A stretch of 32,545 nucleotides of DNA from Rhodospirillaceae bacterium (lineage in GTDB: Bacteria > Pseudomonadota > Alphaproteobacteria > Rhodospirillales > Casp-alpha2), in assembly GCA_018665815.1 (NCBI GenBank), contig JABJBP010000141.1, positions 1 to 32,545 on the forward strand, read 5' to 3'. The position numbers and the translations under genes are program-made. This document shows, one piece after another, positions 7,491 through 14,757 of the stretch; the first letter of the stretch is position 1, and each line of letters begins with the position of its first letter. A model generated the notes under the pieces. That model searched no databases. It was given only the letters and a program-made list of their open reading frames with translations, and was not told where the DNA came from.

Positions 7491-7689
7491 GATCTTTCAT
7501 CTCCCGCATGCAGACAATTTTTGGAAATCGAGATTTCACATCTCACAATGGCACCAACGCAAAACCGCCGGCTCGAAAACTCACCAACAACATTAGCCTT
7601 CCCTCGTCATCATAGAAATGGGTATTTCCCGAAAATTTTCCAGAGCGCGCACTTTTTTTCCACTCTGTGAAATAGCCGACGCAACGAAA

Positions 7690-7717
7690 GCGCGGGACGG
7701 CCAAGGCCATCCCGCGC
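7690..7717 (-). terminator. Strong hairpin downstream of the CmcJ-like gene
   Basis: Arms GCGCGGGATGGCC and GGCCGTCCCGCGC (minus strand) pair over 13 bp with one G-U wobble and a 2-base turn, so the real loop must be wider. It lies 29 bp past the stop of the minus-strand gene ending at 7746. The following bases (TTTCGTTG) are only moderately U-rich. The wobble suits the minus transcript; on the plus strand it would be a mismatch. Confidence 0.55.
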
Positions 7718-7745
7718 AACAGGTCTAACTGAACGGTGAGCGCAG

Positions 7746-8621
7746 TCAGTCGAAAACAACGAAGGTCCGCACTTCGATGCTTTCGCGGGCCGGCGCATCG
7801 GCCGGCGTCCCCGGCAAATCAAAAGCCGTATGCGGGGTGAATCGCGCCCGGCCGTCGTCGCGGCTATCCCAACCCTTGATCAACAAGGCTTCGTTGCGGT
7901 CCATCTCGGATGCGTAATACCAACGCTGCCCAGGCGCATGGGCCAGGTGATAAATTTCGCCGACCCGGTCGGCAAACACCTGATCGGTGGCGATTAAGTC
8001 ATCGGCGTTGATGCTGGCCGCGTCAGCCAATGTCAAAGGCGAGCGCTCCACAGGGCCGTTGATCGGGCGCCAGACATTGACTTGGGCGACCCGTGTGCCT
8101 GAGGCGGCAAGACGCTGGGCTTCCTCGCCGCCGACGACATCCGCCAACCGTACGGGTCCGCTCTTTTCCGTATAATCAACATGAATACGGCTCGCCGGCC
8201 CGCGCCGGCCATCGGCGTTGGCTGCACCCTGGCCATCGTCGGAGCGACGCGTGGTATCGAAGATCACGACACGACCAGCGCCAAGTTCACGTTTCAACAG
8301 GCCCTGGATTTCCGGGTGATATTTGGCCTGCACCTGGGCGTCGTCATAAAGATCGATGACGTTGGTGGGGTGTTGGACCAGCGCGAAGCCTTCGTGGTCG
8401 ATCGAAAGATCGTCCGCGAACAACCGCATATCGTTGATCTAAACATCGACGGCATCGGTTTCAAATAACAATTCCGCCGCGCCACCGGTCAAGGCTGAAC
8501 TGAGGAACCGAGGTTTGGTCACCTGGGGCCGCATGAATTTCAGCGGCGCGATGACGCTGGCGAAAGTCTGCTGGACGGGGCCAACGTGAGAGACGGCGGA
8601 GATCATCTGGTTCATTTTCAT
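7746..8621 (-). pseudogene. CmcJ/NvfI-family oxidoreductase with an in-frame TAG
   Basis: The frame from ATG 8621 (AAAGGA 8 bp upstream) gives MKMNQMISAVSHVGPVQQTF to LLFETDAVDV, then TAG at 8441-8439, and continues in the same frame with INDMRLFADDLSIDHEGFAL to the end. Together they give about 290 residues, the normal length of this family. The family blocks are HVDYTEKSGPVRL, NVWRPINGPVERSPL and the C-terminal RFTPHTAFDLPGTPADAPAR plus SIEVRTFVVFD. Such proteins resemble the fungal asaB/GA4-desaturase group and the cephamycin CmcJ protein. The first part (60 codons) and the second (from ATG 8429, 227 aa) could only work together by read-through, so I call it a pseudogene. It follows the small gene at 8665-8997 on the same strand. 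Confidence 0.8.
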
Positions 8622-8664
8622 TGTCAAAATCCTTTATTTCACGGTTTTCAACCAAACGCGTGGG

Positions 8665-8997
8665 TTAGGCTGCGTGCTTATTGTTTATGGCGCGGCCGGC
8701 TTGCGCGTTGTCATTCAACGCACCACCGAAAACGAACGATGCTGAGGCGACAGCCACGTGCATATTGTCGCGCAGGTATTCGGGCATGATCTCCATGCGA
8801 TGCGCTGCGAAGTTCGACAACTTCCATTCACTGAACGCTTTGAACGCGGCGCGAAGTCCATTGAGGAAAGTCCGGCTCCGCAACACTCGCGCCTTTTGCA
8901 TGTTCGCGGCGATCAGTTCCGGCGTGATTGCCAGTATGATTTCGGGCGTAATTTCAGGGCTTGGGTTATCCTGGCTCTCAAATTCCTGGCGGGACAT
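8665..8997 (-). CDS. Small hypothetical protein with a DUF1127-like N-terminal helix
   Basis: 110 residues. The start has AAGGAG upstream of ATG 8997. The acidic N-terminus (SQDNPSPEITPEIILAITPE) is followed by MQKARVLRSRTFLNGLRAAF, an amphipathic basic helix of the type seen in short alphaproteobacterial proteins related to DUF1127 peptides. No signal peptide, no membrane segment, and no enzyme motif. The upstream gap is very AT-rich (about 9040-9120), suggesting a promoter there. It could form an operon with the CmcJ-like gene 43 bp downstream. Function unknown. Confidence 0.6.
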   Translation of the reverse strand: MSRQEFESQDNPSPEITPEIILAITPELIAANMQKARVLRSRTFLNGLRAAFKAFSEWKLSNFAAHRMEIMPEYLRDNMHVAVASASFVFGGALNDNAQAGRAINNKHAA

Positions 8998-9184
8998 GTC
9001 GGGGCTCCTTCTCGGTAGGCAATGTGACGTGTTGATGTTGGAAAGAACATAATTATTTCCTTAAATTACATAAATAGTTAATAAATTATCATTCTTATGA
9101 TTTTAAATCACTAATTGGAAAATGATAAGCGCGAGTGCTGACCGCCTCATTGCCGCGCTCGCGATCAAACACTTGGCGTCGCAA

Positions 9185-9869
9185 CTACCGAGGTTTCACC
9201 CAACCGCTATTCAAAAATTCCTCAATTGTTCGATCTGGCTCGGGCTGAAATTTGTCATCCAAAATGACAAGATCAGACATTCGATCCAGCCGAAAGGAAC
9301 GGAACCCCTCGCGCCATTCGCACCATGCCGCCAAAATCCATACCGGGCCAAAGAAGGCTACGGCCAGCGGCCAGGCACCACGCTCACTATGTGTGTCTTG
9401 GGCATCGCGATAACAAAAATGAATTCTGTGCCGATGGCGGACCGCATGACGTAGCTCAGCCGGATCGATGATGACGGGTTCGGCGAAATGATCGGCCGGC
9501 GCCAACAATACCGTTTCTGCCATGTGGCGGCGAAGACGGTCGGGAATAACTGTTTCGATCTTGGCGATGGCATTTCCGGCAGCCGCAGCGAGTTCAGGAT
9601 CAGACCATGTTTCAATGTTCCGAGCCCCCAGAACCAAGGCTTCGATCTCGTGCTCGTTAAACATTATCGGCGGCAGGTCGTAGTGGCGCAGAATATAGCC
9701 AACACCGGCCTCGCCATCGATCGGCACGCCGCGGGACATCAAGTCCGCGATGTCGCGGTAGATGGTTCGCTCGGACACTTCTTAGTTTCTGTGCCAAATC
9801 TTGCGCACGGACCAATTTGATCCGTCGCAAAATTTGAATAATTTCGAATAGTCGATCGGCGCGGCGCAC
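9185..9869 (-). pseudogene. YafY-type HTH/WYL transcriptional regulator, frameshifted
   Basis: The gene starts with GTG 9869 (AAAGGA 6 bp upstream), giving RRADRLFEIIQILRRIKLVR and AQDLAQKL. The frame is then lost near 9779-9785. The rest resumes in another frame with VSERTIYRDIADLMSRGVPI, then GYILRHYDLPPIMFNEHEIE, and a WYL effector domain ending EEFLNSGWVKPR. Removing one A from CTAAGAAGTG restores K-L-E-V-S-E-R-T-I-Y-R-D, exactly the usual family sequence, so this is a one-base insertion in the wing of the DNA-binding domain. The broken protein could not bind DNA normally. The two TGACA/TGTCA palindromes upstream (9909-9975) are likely its operators. True mutation or base-calling error both remain possible. 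Confidence 0.85.
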
Positions 9870-9908
9870 GCTGTTTCCTTTGCTGTCTCAATTCGACAGG
9901 CGACTTCC

Positions 9909-9923
9909 TGACAGTATGTGTCA
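9909..9923. promoter_or_regulatory. Imperfect operator TGACA-N5-TGTCA
   Basis: The half-sites TGACA (9909-9913) and TGTCA (9919-9923) flank GTATG. The wider context, CCTGACA and TGTCATGAG, copies the perfect palindrome at 9942-9975 with a spacer shorter by one base. Centre-to-centre distance is about 42 bp, near four helical turns. It lies 40 bp upstream of the YafY start, so autoregulation is a natural inference. Confidence 0.5.
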
Positions 9924-9941
9924 TGAGACCGAACACTATCA

Positions 9942-9975
9942 AATGGCTCCTGACACCATGGTGTCAGGAGCCATT
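9942..9975. promoter_or_regulatory. Perfect 34-bp palindrome, probable operator
   Basis: The left arm AATGGCTCCTGACACCA is followed at once by its exact reverse complement. The core is TGACA-CCATGG-TGTCA. It lies in the divergent gap between the YafY-type regulator (start 9869) and the DUF1127 gene (start 10078). No T-run follows on either strand, so a dimer-binding operator fits better than a terminator. A weaker match overlaps the DUF1127 ribosome-binding region near 10052-10068. Confidence 0.65.
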
Positions 9976-10077
9976 GCGTATGGTGCGGAAATTTGAACGA
10001 TCCGCCGCACCACGGTCTTTCTAACTCCCATTCGGCCCGACGCGGTTTCAGTGAACACCATGTTTCAGGAGAACAAA

Positions 10078-10332
10078 ATGAACCTGCAAAATATCCTCAC
10101 GATTTTGTTTCGGAATCTGCGCGAGTGGCATAGGCGGCAAATCGCCATTTACCATCTTTCAGAACTTGAGGAGCACCGGCTCCGCGATATCGGAATCGAG
10201 CGACACAATATTGTCGGCGCCGTGAACGGCAGGCATTCGGTTCAAACAGAAGAAACAGCAAACCGCCAAAACCCTTGCCGGCCCAGTGAAGACCGTTTGA
10301 TTTTCGGACCTGCGACATTGAATGCGAACTGA
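10078..10332 (+). CDS. DUF1127 domain small protein
   Basis: 84 residues. AGGAG at 10067-10071, 6 bp before ATG 10078, decides this start over a GTG at 10051. The motif REWHRRQIAIYHLSELEEHR then LRDIGIERHNIVGAVNG is the arginine-rich DUF1127 (YjiS-like) helix-loop-helix, in which the LxDIGI-x-R core is diagnostic. Family members in alphaproteobacteria influence RNA turnover and phosphate or stress physiology, from general knowledge. It has a longer than usual C-terminal tail of about 30 polar residues. It sits divergent from the YafY-type regulator and may be a target of the palindromic operator. Confidence 0.85.
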   Translation: MNLQNILTILFRNLREWHRRQIAIYHLSELEEHRLRDIGIERHNIVGAVNGRHSVQTEETANRQNPCRPSEDRLIFGPATLNAN

Positions 10333-10350
10333 GCCGACAATGAACTCACG

Positions 10351-10851
10351 ATGATTAAAGCGATACAAACCGAGCGGCTGACACTGAGAGGGTGGGATGT
10401 GAATGACTTCGAAGCCCTAGCAAATTTCCTGACGGATGACGAATTGGCAAAACATCGCGGTGGTGCGGTCGATCGCGTTGCCGCGTCAAACTTCATGAGT
10501 ATGGTTGTCGGTCAATGGACGCTACGCGGATACGGGGGTTTCGCAATTGAGGAGCGTTCTCAGACTATAGTCATTGGCATGACAGGCCTATGGCACCCTC
10601 ACGACTTCGACGAACCTGAACTATATTGGAGCCTCTTTCGGGGCTTTCACGGCAAAGGCTATGCCACGGAAGCGGCGGCGGCCGTGCGAGATTGGGCCAT
10701 TGAAACAAAGGGCATCTCGATTATGAGCTTCGTTTCCCCGGAAAACATTGCATCCATTAAAGTCGCGGAGCGCCTGGGTGCAATACGCGGGGAAGACTCG
10801 GCTCTCGGCGATGTCGCGAAGCTCGTTTATCACCATCAGCGACAATCATGA
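10351..10851 (+). CDS. GNAT family N-acetyltransferase (RimJ/RimL type)
   Basis: 166 residues. The N-terminal IQTERLTLRGWDVNDFEALA is the classic start of the Acetyltransf_3 group. The acetyl-CoA loop is GFHGKGYATEAAAAVRDWA, matching the family's R/Q-x-x-G-x-G/A motif with His-Gly-Lys, and the late block SPENIASIKVAERLGA is also characteristic. Substrate unknown: a protein N-terminus, amino group of a small molecule or antibiotic. It follows the DUF1127 gene by 18 bp on the same strand and ends convergently 8 bp from the SMP-30 gene. Confidence 0.88.
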   Translation: MIKAIQTERLTLRGWDVNDFEALANFLTDDELAKHRGGAVDRVAASNFMSMVVGQWTLRGYGGFAIEERSQTIVIGMTGLWHPHDFDEPELYWSLFRGFHGKGYATEAAAAVRDWAIETKGISIMSFVSPENIASIKVAERLGAIRGEDSALGDVAKLVYHHQRQS

Positions 10852-10859
10852 TAAGGACT

Positions 10860-11741
10860 TCAGCCGATAAACGCGTGCTCGCACTGCCCAGCTGCGTCGA
10901 CATCAATGGCGAAGACCGCGCCGGCCAACGGCTCGGCGTCGCGAGCGGTGGCATCGAAACCTTGCCACGCCGAGGTTACAAACAAGGTTTTTAAATCGGG
11001 CCCGCCAAAGGCTGGGCATGTCGGTTGAGAGACCGGCAAATCGACCGCTCGGTCGAACACGCCGTCAGGCCTGTAGCGCGCCACTCGGCCCGATCCCCAT
11101 TGTGCACTCCAAAGATACCCTGCCGCATCAACAACCGCGCCATCGGGTTTCAAGCCCTCGGCAGCAAGGTCAACGAAGATGTCGGCGTTGCCAGTGGGCG
11201 CGCCGGTTTCCGCATCCAACGAAAACACCATGATGCGCTTCTCGCGGGTGTCGGAAAAATAGGCGCGCCGACGGTCCGGCGAAAATGCAATGGAATTGGG
11301 GACAGTCATACCGGTCCTAAGGATTTCGAATTTGCCATCGGCAAACCGATACAAGGCGCCCGCACCGGCTTCGGTTTTAAGCCCCATGGTGCCAATCCAA
11401 AACGCCCCACCTGGGCCGACCCGTCCGTCGTTGGAGCGTGTCAGCGGATTGGCGGCTTCCAGCGACGCGATCGTGGTCCGCGCGCCGGTTTCAAGATTGA
11501 GGCGCTGGAGGCCTGTGGCGCTTGCGACAACAATGTCCGTGGCATCGATCCAACCCGCCGCCGATACCGGTTCGCCAAATCCGAAGGCGCGCAATCCGCC
11601 GCCGTCGACGCTCGCCTCAAACAGGGTTTGTCCCTTGATATCGAACCACAATAGGCGTCCGCGTTTCGGGTGCCACAACGGCCCCTCGCCCAATTCGCAG
11701 CGCACATCCACGGCCACCCGCACGTTCGTGGTTTCCGACAA
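10860..11741 (-). CDS. SMP-30/gluconolactonase family protein
   Basis: 293 residues from a TTG at 11741, chosen because AAGGGAG lies 6 bp upstream; an ATG at 11816 would add 25 residues of unrelated sequence. Beta-propeller blocks include the metal-binding ELGEGPLWHPKRGRLLWFDI (Glu ligand), NPLTRSNDGRVGPGGAFWIG (Asn-Asp site, N/D of the lactonase motif), TVPNSIAFSPDRRRAYFSDT (Asn ligand) and LKPDGAVVDAAGYLW (Asp ligand). All residues needed for Ca/Zn-dependent lactone hydrolysis appear present. The likely substrates are sugar lactones such as arabino- or gluconolactone. No sugar catabolic genes are adjacent, so the pathway cannot be assigned. Confidence 0.9.
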   Translation of the reverse strand: MSETTNVRVAVDVRCELGEGPLWHPKRGRLLWFDIKGQTLFEASVDGGGLRAFGFGEPVSAAGWIDATDIVVASATGLQRLNLETGARTTIASLEAANPLTRSNDGRVGPGGAFWIGTMGLKTEAGAGALYRFADGKFEILRTGMTVPNSIAFSPDRRRAYFSDTREKRIMVFSLDAETGAPTGNADIFVDLAAEGLKPDGAVVDAAGYLWSAQWGSGRVARYRPDGVFDRAVDLPVSQPTCPAFGGPDLKTLFVTSAWQGFDATARDAEPLAGAVFAIDVDAAGQCEHAFIG

Positions 11742-11827
11742 GTTCGTCTCCCTTATGCCACCGCACCCATCATCGATGAAAAAGGGTAACAGTTCGCGGG
11801 CTGGATAAAAGCCCATTCGTGGTAGAT

Positions 11828-11850
11828 ATGCACCCCCTCACGGGGTGCAT
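11828..11850. promoter_or_regulatory. Inverted repeat ATGCACCCC-N5-GGGGTGCAT
   Basis: Two 9-bp arms (11828-11836, 11842-11850) flank CTCAC in the 144-bp divergent gap between the SMP-30 gene and the DUF815 ATPase. It lies about 36 bp upstream of the ATPase start and 87 bp upstream of the SMP-30 TTG. No T-run follows, so an operator or 5' leader hairpin is more likely than a terminator. Confidence 0.55.
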
Positions 11851-11885
11851 TGACGCCGGCTTTTTGCCCGCCTACGCTTCGCGCC

Positions 11886-12752
11886 ATGACCGAAAATGAT
11901 GATCTCCTTGCGACCCTAACCCGGATCGCCGACGCCCTGGACCGCCTAGCACCTGACGCCGGTGGCGCCAACGATATTGCTGCCGCGGACGCGTTTATCT
12001 GGCAGGCCGAAGGGGATCGCTTGGTGCCGGTGACCAAGGTCAATCGTATTCCCATTGATTTGCTGAAAGGCATCGATCGGCAAACGGACATCCTCGTCGA
12101 CAACACCATGCGTTTCGCAACCGGTTTGCCGGCCAACAACGCTTTATTGTGGGGCGCCAGGGGCACCGGGAAAAGCTCATTGGTGAAAGCTGTTCATGCC
12201 GAGATCAACCGTCAGCATCCTCGCACGCTGGCGCTTGTTGAAATCCACCGCGAAGATATCCCGTCATTGCCCAATCTTTTGGCCCTGCTGAAGGAAACGG
12301 ACCGGAGATGCTTGCTGTTTTGCGATGATTTGTCCTTCGACGCGCATGACGATTCCTATAAATCGTTGAAAGCCGTGCTCGAAGGCGGCGTCGAGGGACG
12401 GCCCGAAAACGTTTTGTTTTACGCAACGTCGAACCGCCGGCACTTGATGGCCCGCGACATGATCGAAAATGAACGATCGACCGCCATTCATACGTCGGAG
12501 GCGGTGGAGGAAAAAGTCTCTCTTTCGGATCGTTTCGGGCTTTGGCTTGGGTTTCACAACTGCGACCAAAAAACTTACTTCGCGATCATCGAAGGCTACG
12601 TGCGCCGATGCGGCCTGGACGATCCGAGAATTGATCTGCAGGCCGAAGCCAACGAATGGGCCGTCACCCGCGGCGCCCGATCAGGCCGCGTCGCCTGGCA
12701 ATTTATTCAAGATTTAGCGGGGCGGTTGGGTAAGCCAATTGATTTAGAATAA
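11886..12752 (+). CDS. DUF815 family AAA-type ATPase
   Basis: 288 residues from ATG 11886. The Walker A motif GARGTGKSS is at residues 90-98, the Walker B-like CLLFCDDLSFD near 140, and sensor-type YATSNRRHLM near 180. The order ALLWGARGTGKSSLVKAVHA, then KSLKAVLEGGVEGRPENVLF, is the signature of DUF815 proteins, a widely conserved alpha/gamma-proteobacterial ATPase family of unclear role. Here it stands alone. Its stop codon is directly followed by the 250-bp palindromic element (12753-13002). Confidence 0.92.
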   Translation: MTENDDLLATLTRIADALDRLAPDAGGANDIAAADAFIWQAEGDRLVPVTKVNRIPIDLLKGIDRQTDILVDNTMRFATGLPANNALLWGARGTGKSSLVKAVHAEINRQHPRTLALVEIHREDIPSLPNLLALLKETDRRCLLFCDDLSFDAHDDSYKSLKAVLEGGVEGRPENVLFYATSNRRHLMARDMIENERSTAIHTSEAVEEKVSLSDRFGLWLGFHNCDQKTYFAIIEGYVRRCGLDDPRIDLQAEANEWAVTRGARSGRVAWQFIQDLAGRLGKPIDLE

Positions 12753-13002
12753 CCCCTCAGGCGCCGGGCGGTTGCTCCGCAACCTTGGCTTACGCGCTCA
12801 CGCGCGGCGCCCCTTAGGCTTGCCTCCTCGCAAAGCTCGTCAGTTCAAAAGCTAATTGACGATGGTGTATTTAGTTGCCAGTTCTCCACCGGTTGAATGG
12901 GTATGTTACCGACGGGCGTTAGCCCGGAGGCAAGCGCGACCGCGCGTCGGGCTAATGGCCCGTTAGCCAAGCGAACGGAGTGACCGCCCGGCGCCTGAGG
13001 GG
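12753..13002. repeat. 250-bp palindromic intergenic element with 20-bp perfect inverted ends
   Basis: The ends CCCCTCAGGCGCCGGGCGGT (12753-12772) and its exact reverse complement (12983-13002) delimit the element. Symmetry continues inwards: TTGGCT-ACG, ACGCGCGG and GCTTGCCTCC occur in both arms in the same order, giving an imperfect arm of about 90 bp. The middle (about 12840-12910) is non-palindromic and AT-richer. There is no ORF with recognisable content. The design resembles a MITE or a large REP/BIME-type element. No clear target duplication is visible. It fills the convergent gap and could also terminate both genes. Confidence 0.75.
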
Positions 13003-13019
13003 CATTAACAAAAAGCCGC

Positions 13020-13874
13020 TTAATAAGGCAAAAACTTCCAGTTTTCATTTATGTGATGCAGTAAAAATCGCCTAAGGGCGCCGGTTTTAACGCCCCGCAC
13101 AGCTTGGCGCGCGCCTTCAATGTCGCCCGCGTCGGCAAGAATCATCGCCGTATCGGCAACTGCTTGCTCGGCGACCCGCGGATCGACCGGCGACTGGCGG
13201 ATGATTTGCCGTGCCCATGATAAGGCAGTAATGGCCGATGAAATTTGATTGCCGAGCACCAATCCCCGAGCAACCGCGATTAATGATTGAATTCGTCCGT
13301 TGTGGGTTTCCGCACCCAACGCGGCGCCAATAGCGGCTTTCGCCGAGATCGATCGGCTAAGGCCGCCGCGCAGTGTCACTAAGGATTGGCGCCGACGCGG
13401 CAAATCCCCAGAGCGACGGGCCGTGTTCCAACCCAGCTTAATCTGTTTGCGCTCGGCCTGGACCATGGCGATCACCGCGCGAATTTCATCGCGCCGTTTC
13501 GGCCCCAATGCAAAGGCCAAATTTTCAGCCGCGTTGAGCCGGACCAAACGGGCCAGCGCAATACCGACCTCAACCACAGCGTCACTGTGGCGACCCCGGC
13601 CCGAAATTCGTGCCAGCGCATCACGGGCCTCGGCCAATTTTGCCTTCCGGGCCGCGATTACGGCAAGCTTCGCGAATGCGCCGTCGCGGACATCGACACG
13701 TTGAATGCGACCAGCCAAGCGCATGGCCTTGGACATCTTGTCTTCCAGCGCCAGCGCCGCGACACGCGAACTGCGCACCCAATCATCGACACGCAGGGTT
13801 TCCGCCGTCGCGTCAGGCGTGGCGATGAACAGTGCGGCGCTCAAATAAATTGCCAGTGGCAACATCCGGAACAT
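13020..13874 (-). CDS. Secreted/periplasmic helical-repeat protein, function unknown
   Basis: 284 residues from ATG 13874, with AGGAG 6 bp upstream; a longer frame adds 14 poor residues. The signal peptide is FRMLPLAIYLSAALFIATPD with a likely cut after ATAEA-type sequence ATA-ET near residue 24. The mature part is alpha-helical, rich in Ala and Arg, with repeated A-x(3)-A-x(6)-A-x-A/R patterns such as VRDGAFAKLAVIAARKAKLA and GDIEGARQAVRGVKTGALRR, suggestive of TPR/HEAT-like helical repeats for protein binding. No catalytic motif. It is convergent with the DUF815 gene across the palindromic element. Confidence 0.65.
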   Translation of the reverse strand: MFRMLPLAIYLSAALFIATPDATAETLRVDDWVRSSRVAALALEDKMSKAMRLAGRIQRVDVRDGAFAKLAVIAARKAKLAEARDALARISGRGRHSDAVVEVGIALARLVRLNAAENLAFALGPKRRDEIRAVIAMVQAERKQIKLGWNTARRSGDLPRRRQSLVTLRGGLSRSISAKAAIGAALGAETHNGRIQSLIAVARGLVLGNQISSAITALSWARQIIRQSPVDPRVAEQAVADTAMILADAGDIEGARQAVRGVKTGALRRFLLHHINENWKFLPY

Positions 13875-13953
13875 GATGGTCTCCTGCCCATTGACGCCAC
13901 CGGTCCACGGCGGCAATGTGATATGGTGACATTAATTTACAGAGGGGGCCACG

Positions 13954-14262
13954 GTGCGCGCAAAAGGAATTTTTATTATCGTCATGCTTTTGATGGGTTT
14001 TGCATGGGTCAAACCGGCCGCCGCGTTGGAAGCCTATTCGCCGGCGCAAACGCAACAGTTCACCGATTGGTGCACCGGTGCCAAGGCCGCCACGGAAGGC
14101 GTTTGTTCCTGCACATTGAAAAATTTGTCAAAAACCGTCGCGCCGGCCGCGCTCGCCGCGTTCATCTCCAGCCAATCAGGCGGCGGCGGGTTTAGCTTGT
14201 CGACGTCGGCGGTGACAACGACGGCACTGGTCACCAATGCACTGGTGGGGTGTTCGAAATAG
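13954..14262 (+). CDS. Small secreted cysteine-containing protein
   Basis: 102 residues, start GTG 13954 behind AGAGGGGG. A signal peptide (KGIFIIVMLLMGFAWVKPAA) with cleavage near AAA-LEA is followed by FTDWCTGAKA, then EGVCSCTLKNLSKT, and a final Cys close to the C-terminus. Four Cys in a W-C-x(10)-C-x-C pattern suggest disulphides in the periplasm. Similar short exported proteins with a C-x-C-x(3)-L helix are common in alphaproteobacteria but have no known function that I can name. It is divergent from the helical-repeat gene and convergent with the BLUF gene. Confidence 0.65.
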   Translation: MRAKGIFIIVMLLMGFAWVKPAAALEAYSPAQTQQFTDWCTGAKAATEGVCSCTLKNLSKTVAPAALAAFISSQSGGGGFSLSTSAVTTTALVTNALVGCSK

Positions 14263-14268
14263 GTGCGG

Positions 14269-14696
14269 CTATTTCACCGCTTTCTTCGTCCGGTAGATGC
14301 TGGACATTAAGTCCAAAGCGAGATCGCTGAAGCCGGCGACCTTAAAAACATCCGCCATTCCTGTGATATCCGCGAAGCCCTGTTGGCTCTGATCAAGCGA
14401 CTCAGGGACATGCGCTCAAACCCCATGGACCATCCGGAAAAGTCCCGCGTCTCAATGACAATGTCTGAAACAATGGTCATATCGCGGTGCCGTGGGTCAT
14501 CTCCAATTTTAGCAACCAACTGATTTAAAGTGTCGCCGGCGCCTTCCAGCACCTGAATGAACACGTCATCGATCACCAACAGCAATCCGGTGATGGCCTG
14601 GGCGTCGTTATGGGCACGCGCCACTTCAAGGATGGCTTCAAGCTCGGCATCGCCCATGGGGCTGGACATTGTACTGACATAAAGAATGCGTCTCAT
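14269..14696 (-). pseudogene. BLUF-domain blue-light sensor, frameshifted near the C-terminus
   Basis: The BLUF core is present: Tyr6 (RRILYVST), Asn30 and Gln48 (FIQVLEG), Trp89 and Met91 (FSGWSMGF). The spacings Tyr-Asn 24, Asn-Gln 18 and Gln-Trp 41 match AppA's Tyr21, Asn45, Gln63, Trp104, so flavin photochemistry should be intact. In the ATG 14696 frame the protein ends in a poor tail at 14307. One base missing near 14391-14398 would switch to a frame reading DQSQQGFADITGMADVFKVA, then GFSDLALDLMSSIYR, a typical C-terminal BLUF helix ending at TAG 14271-14269. This gives about 143 residues, the normal short-BLUF length. The present product may still bind flavin but would lack its output helix. 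Confidence 0.8.
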
Positions 14697-14757
14697 AGGT
14701 CATCCTAGCCAATAATTATGAGTGGCGAATAAACCGCAGATGAATGGTTGTAAAAAT

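Noticed and set aside
6610-7596. 328-aa plus-strand open frame opposite the FAD subunit gene
   Set aside because: It is Ala/Ser/Pro-rich antisense of a well-supported gene with two flavin motifs and has no recognisable domain.
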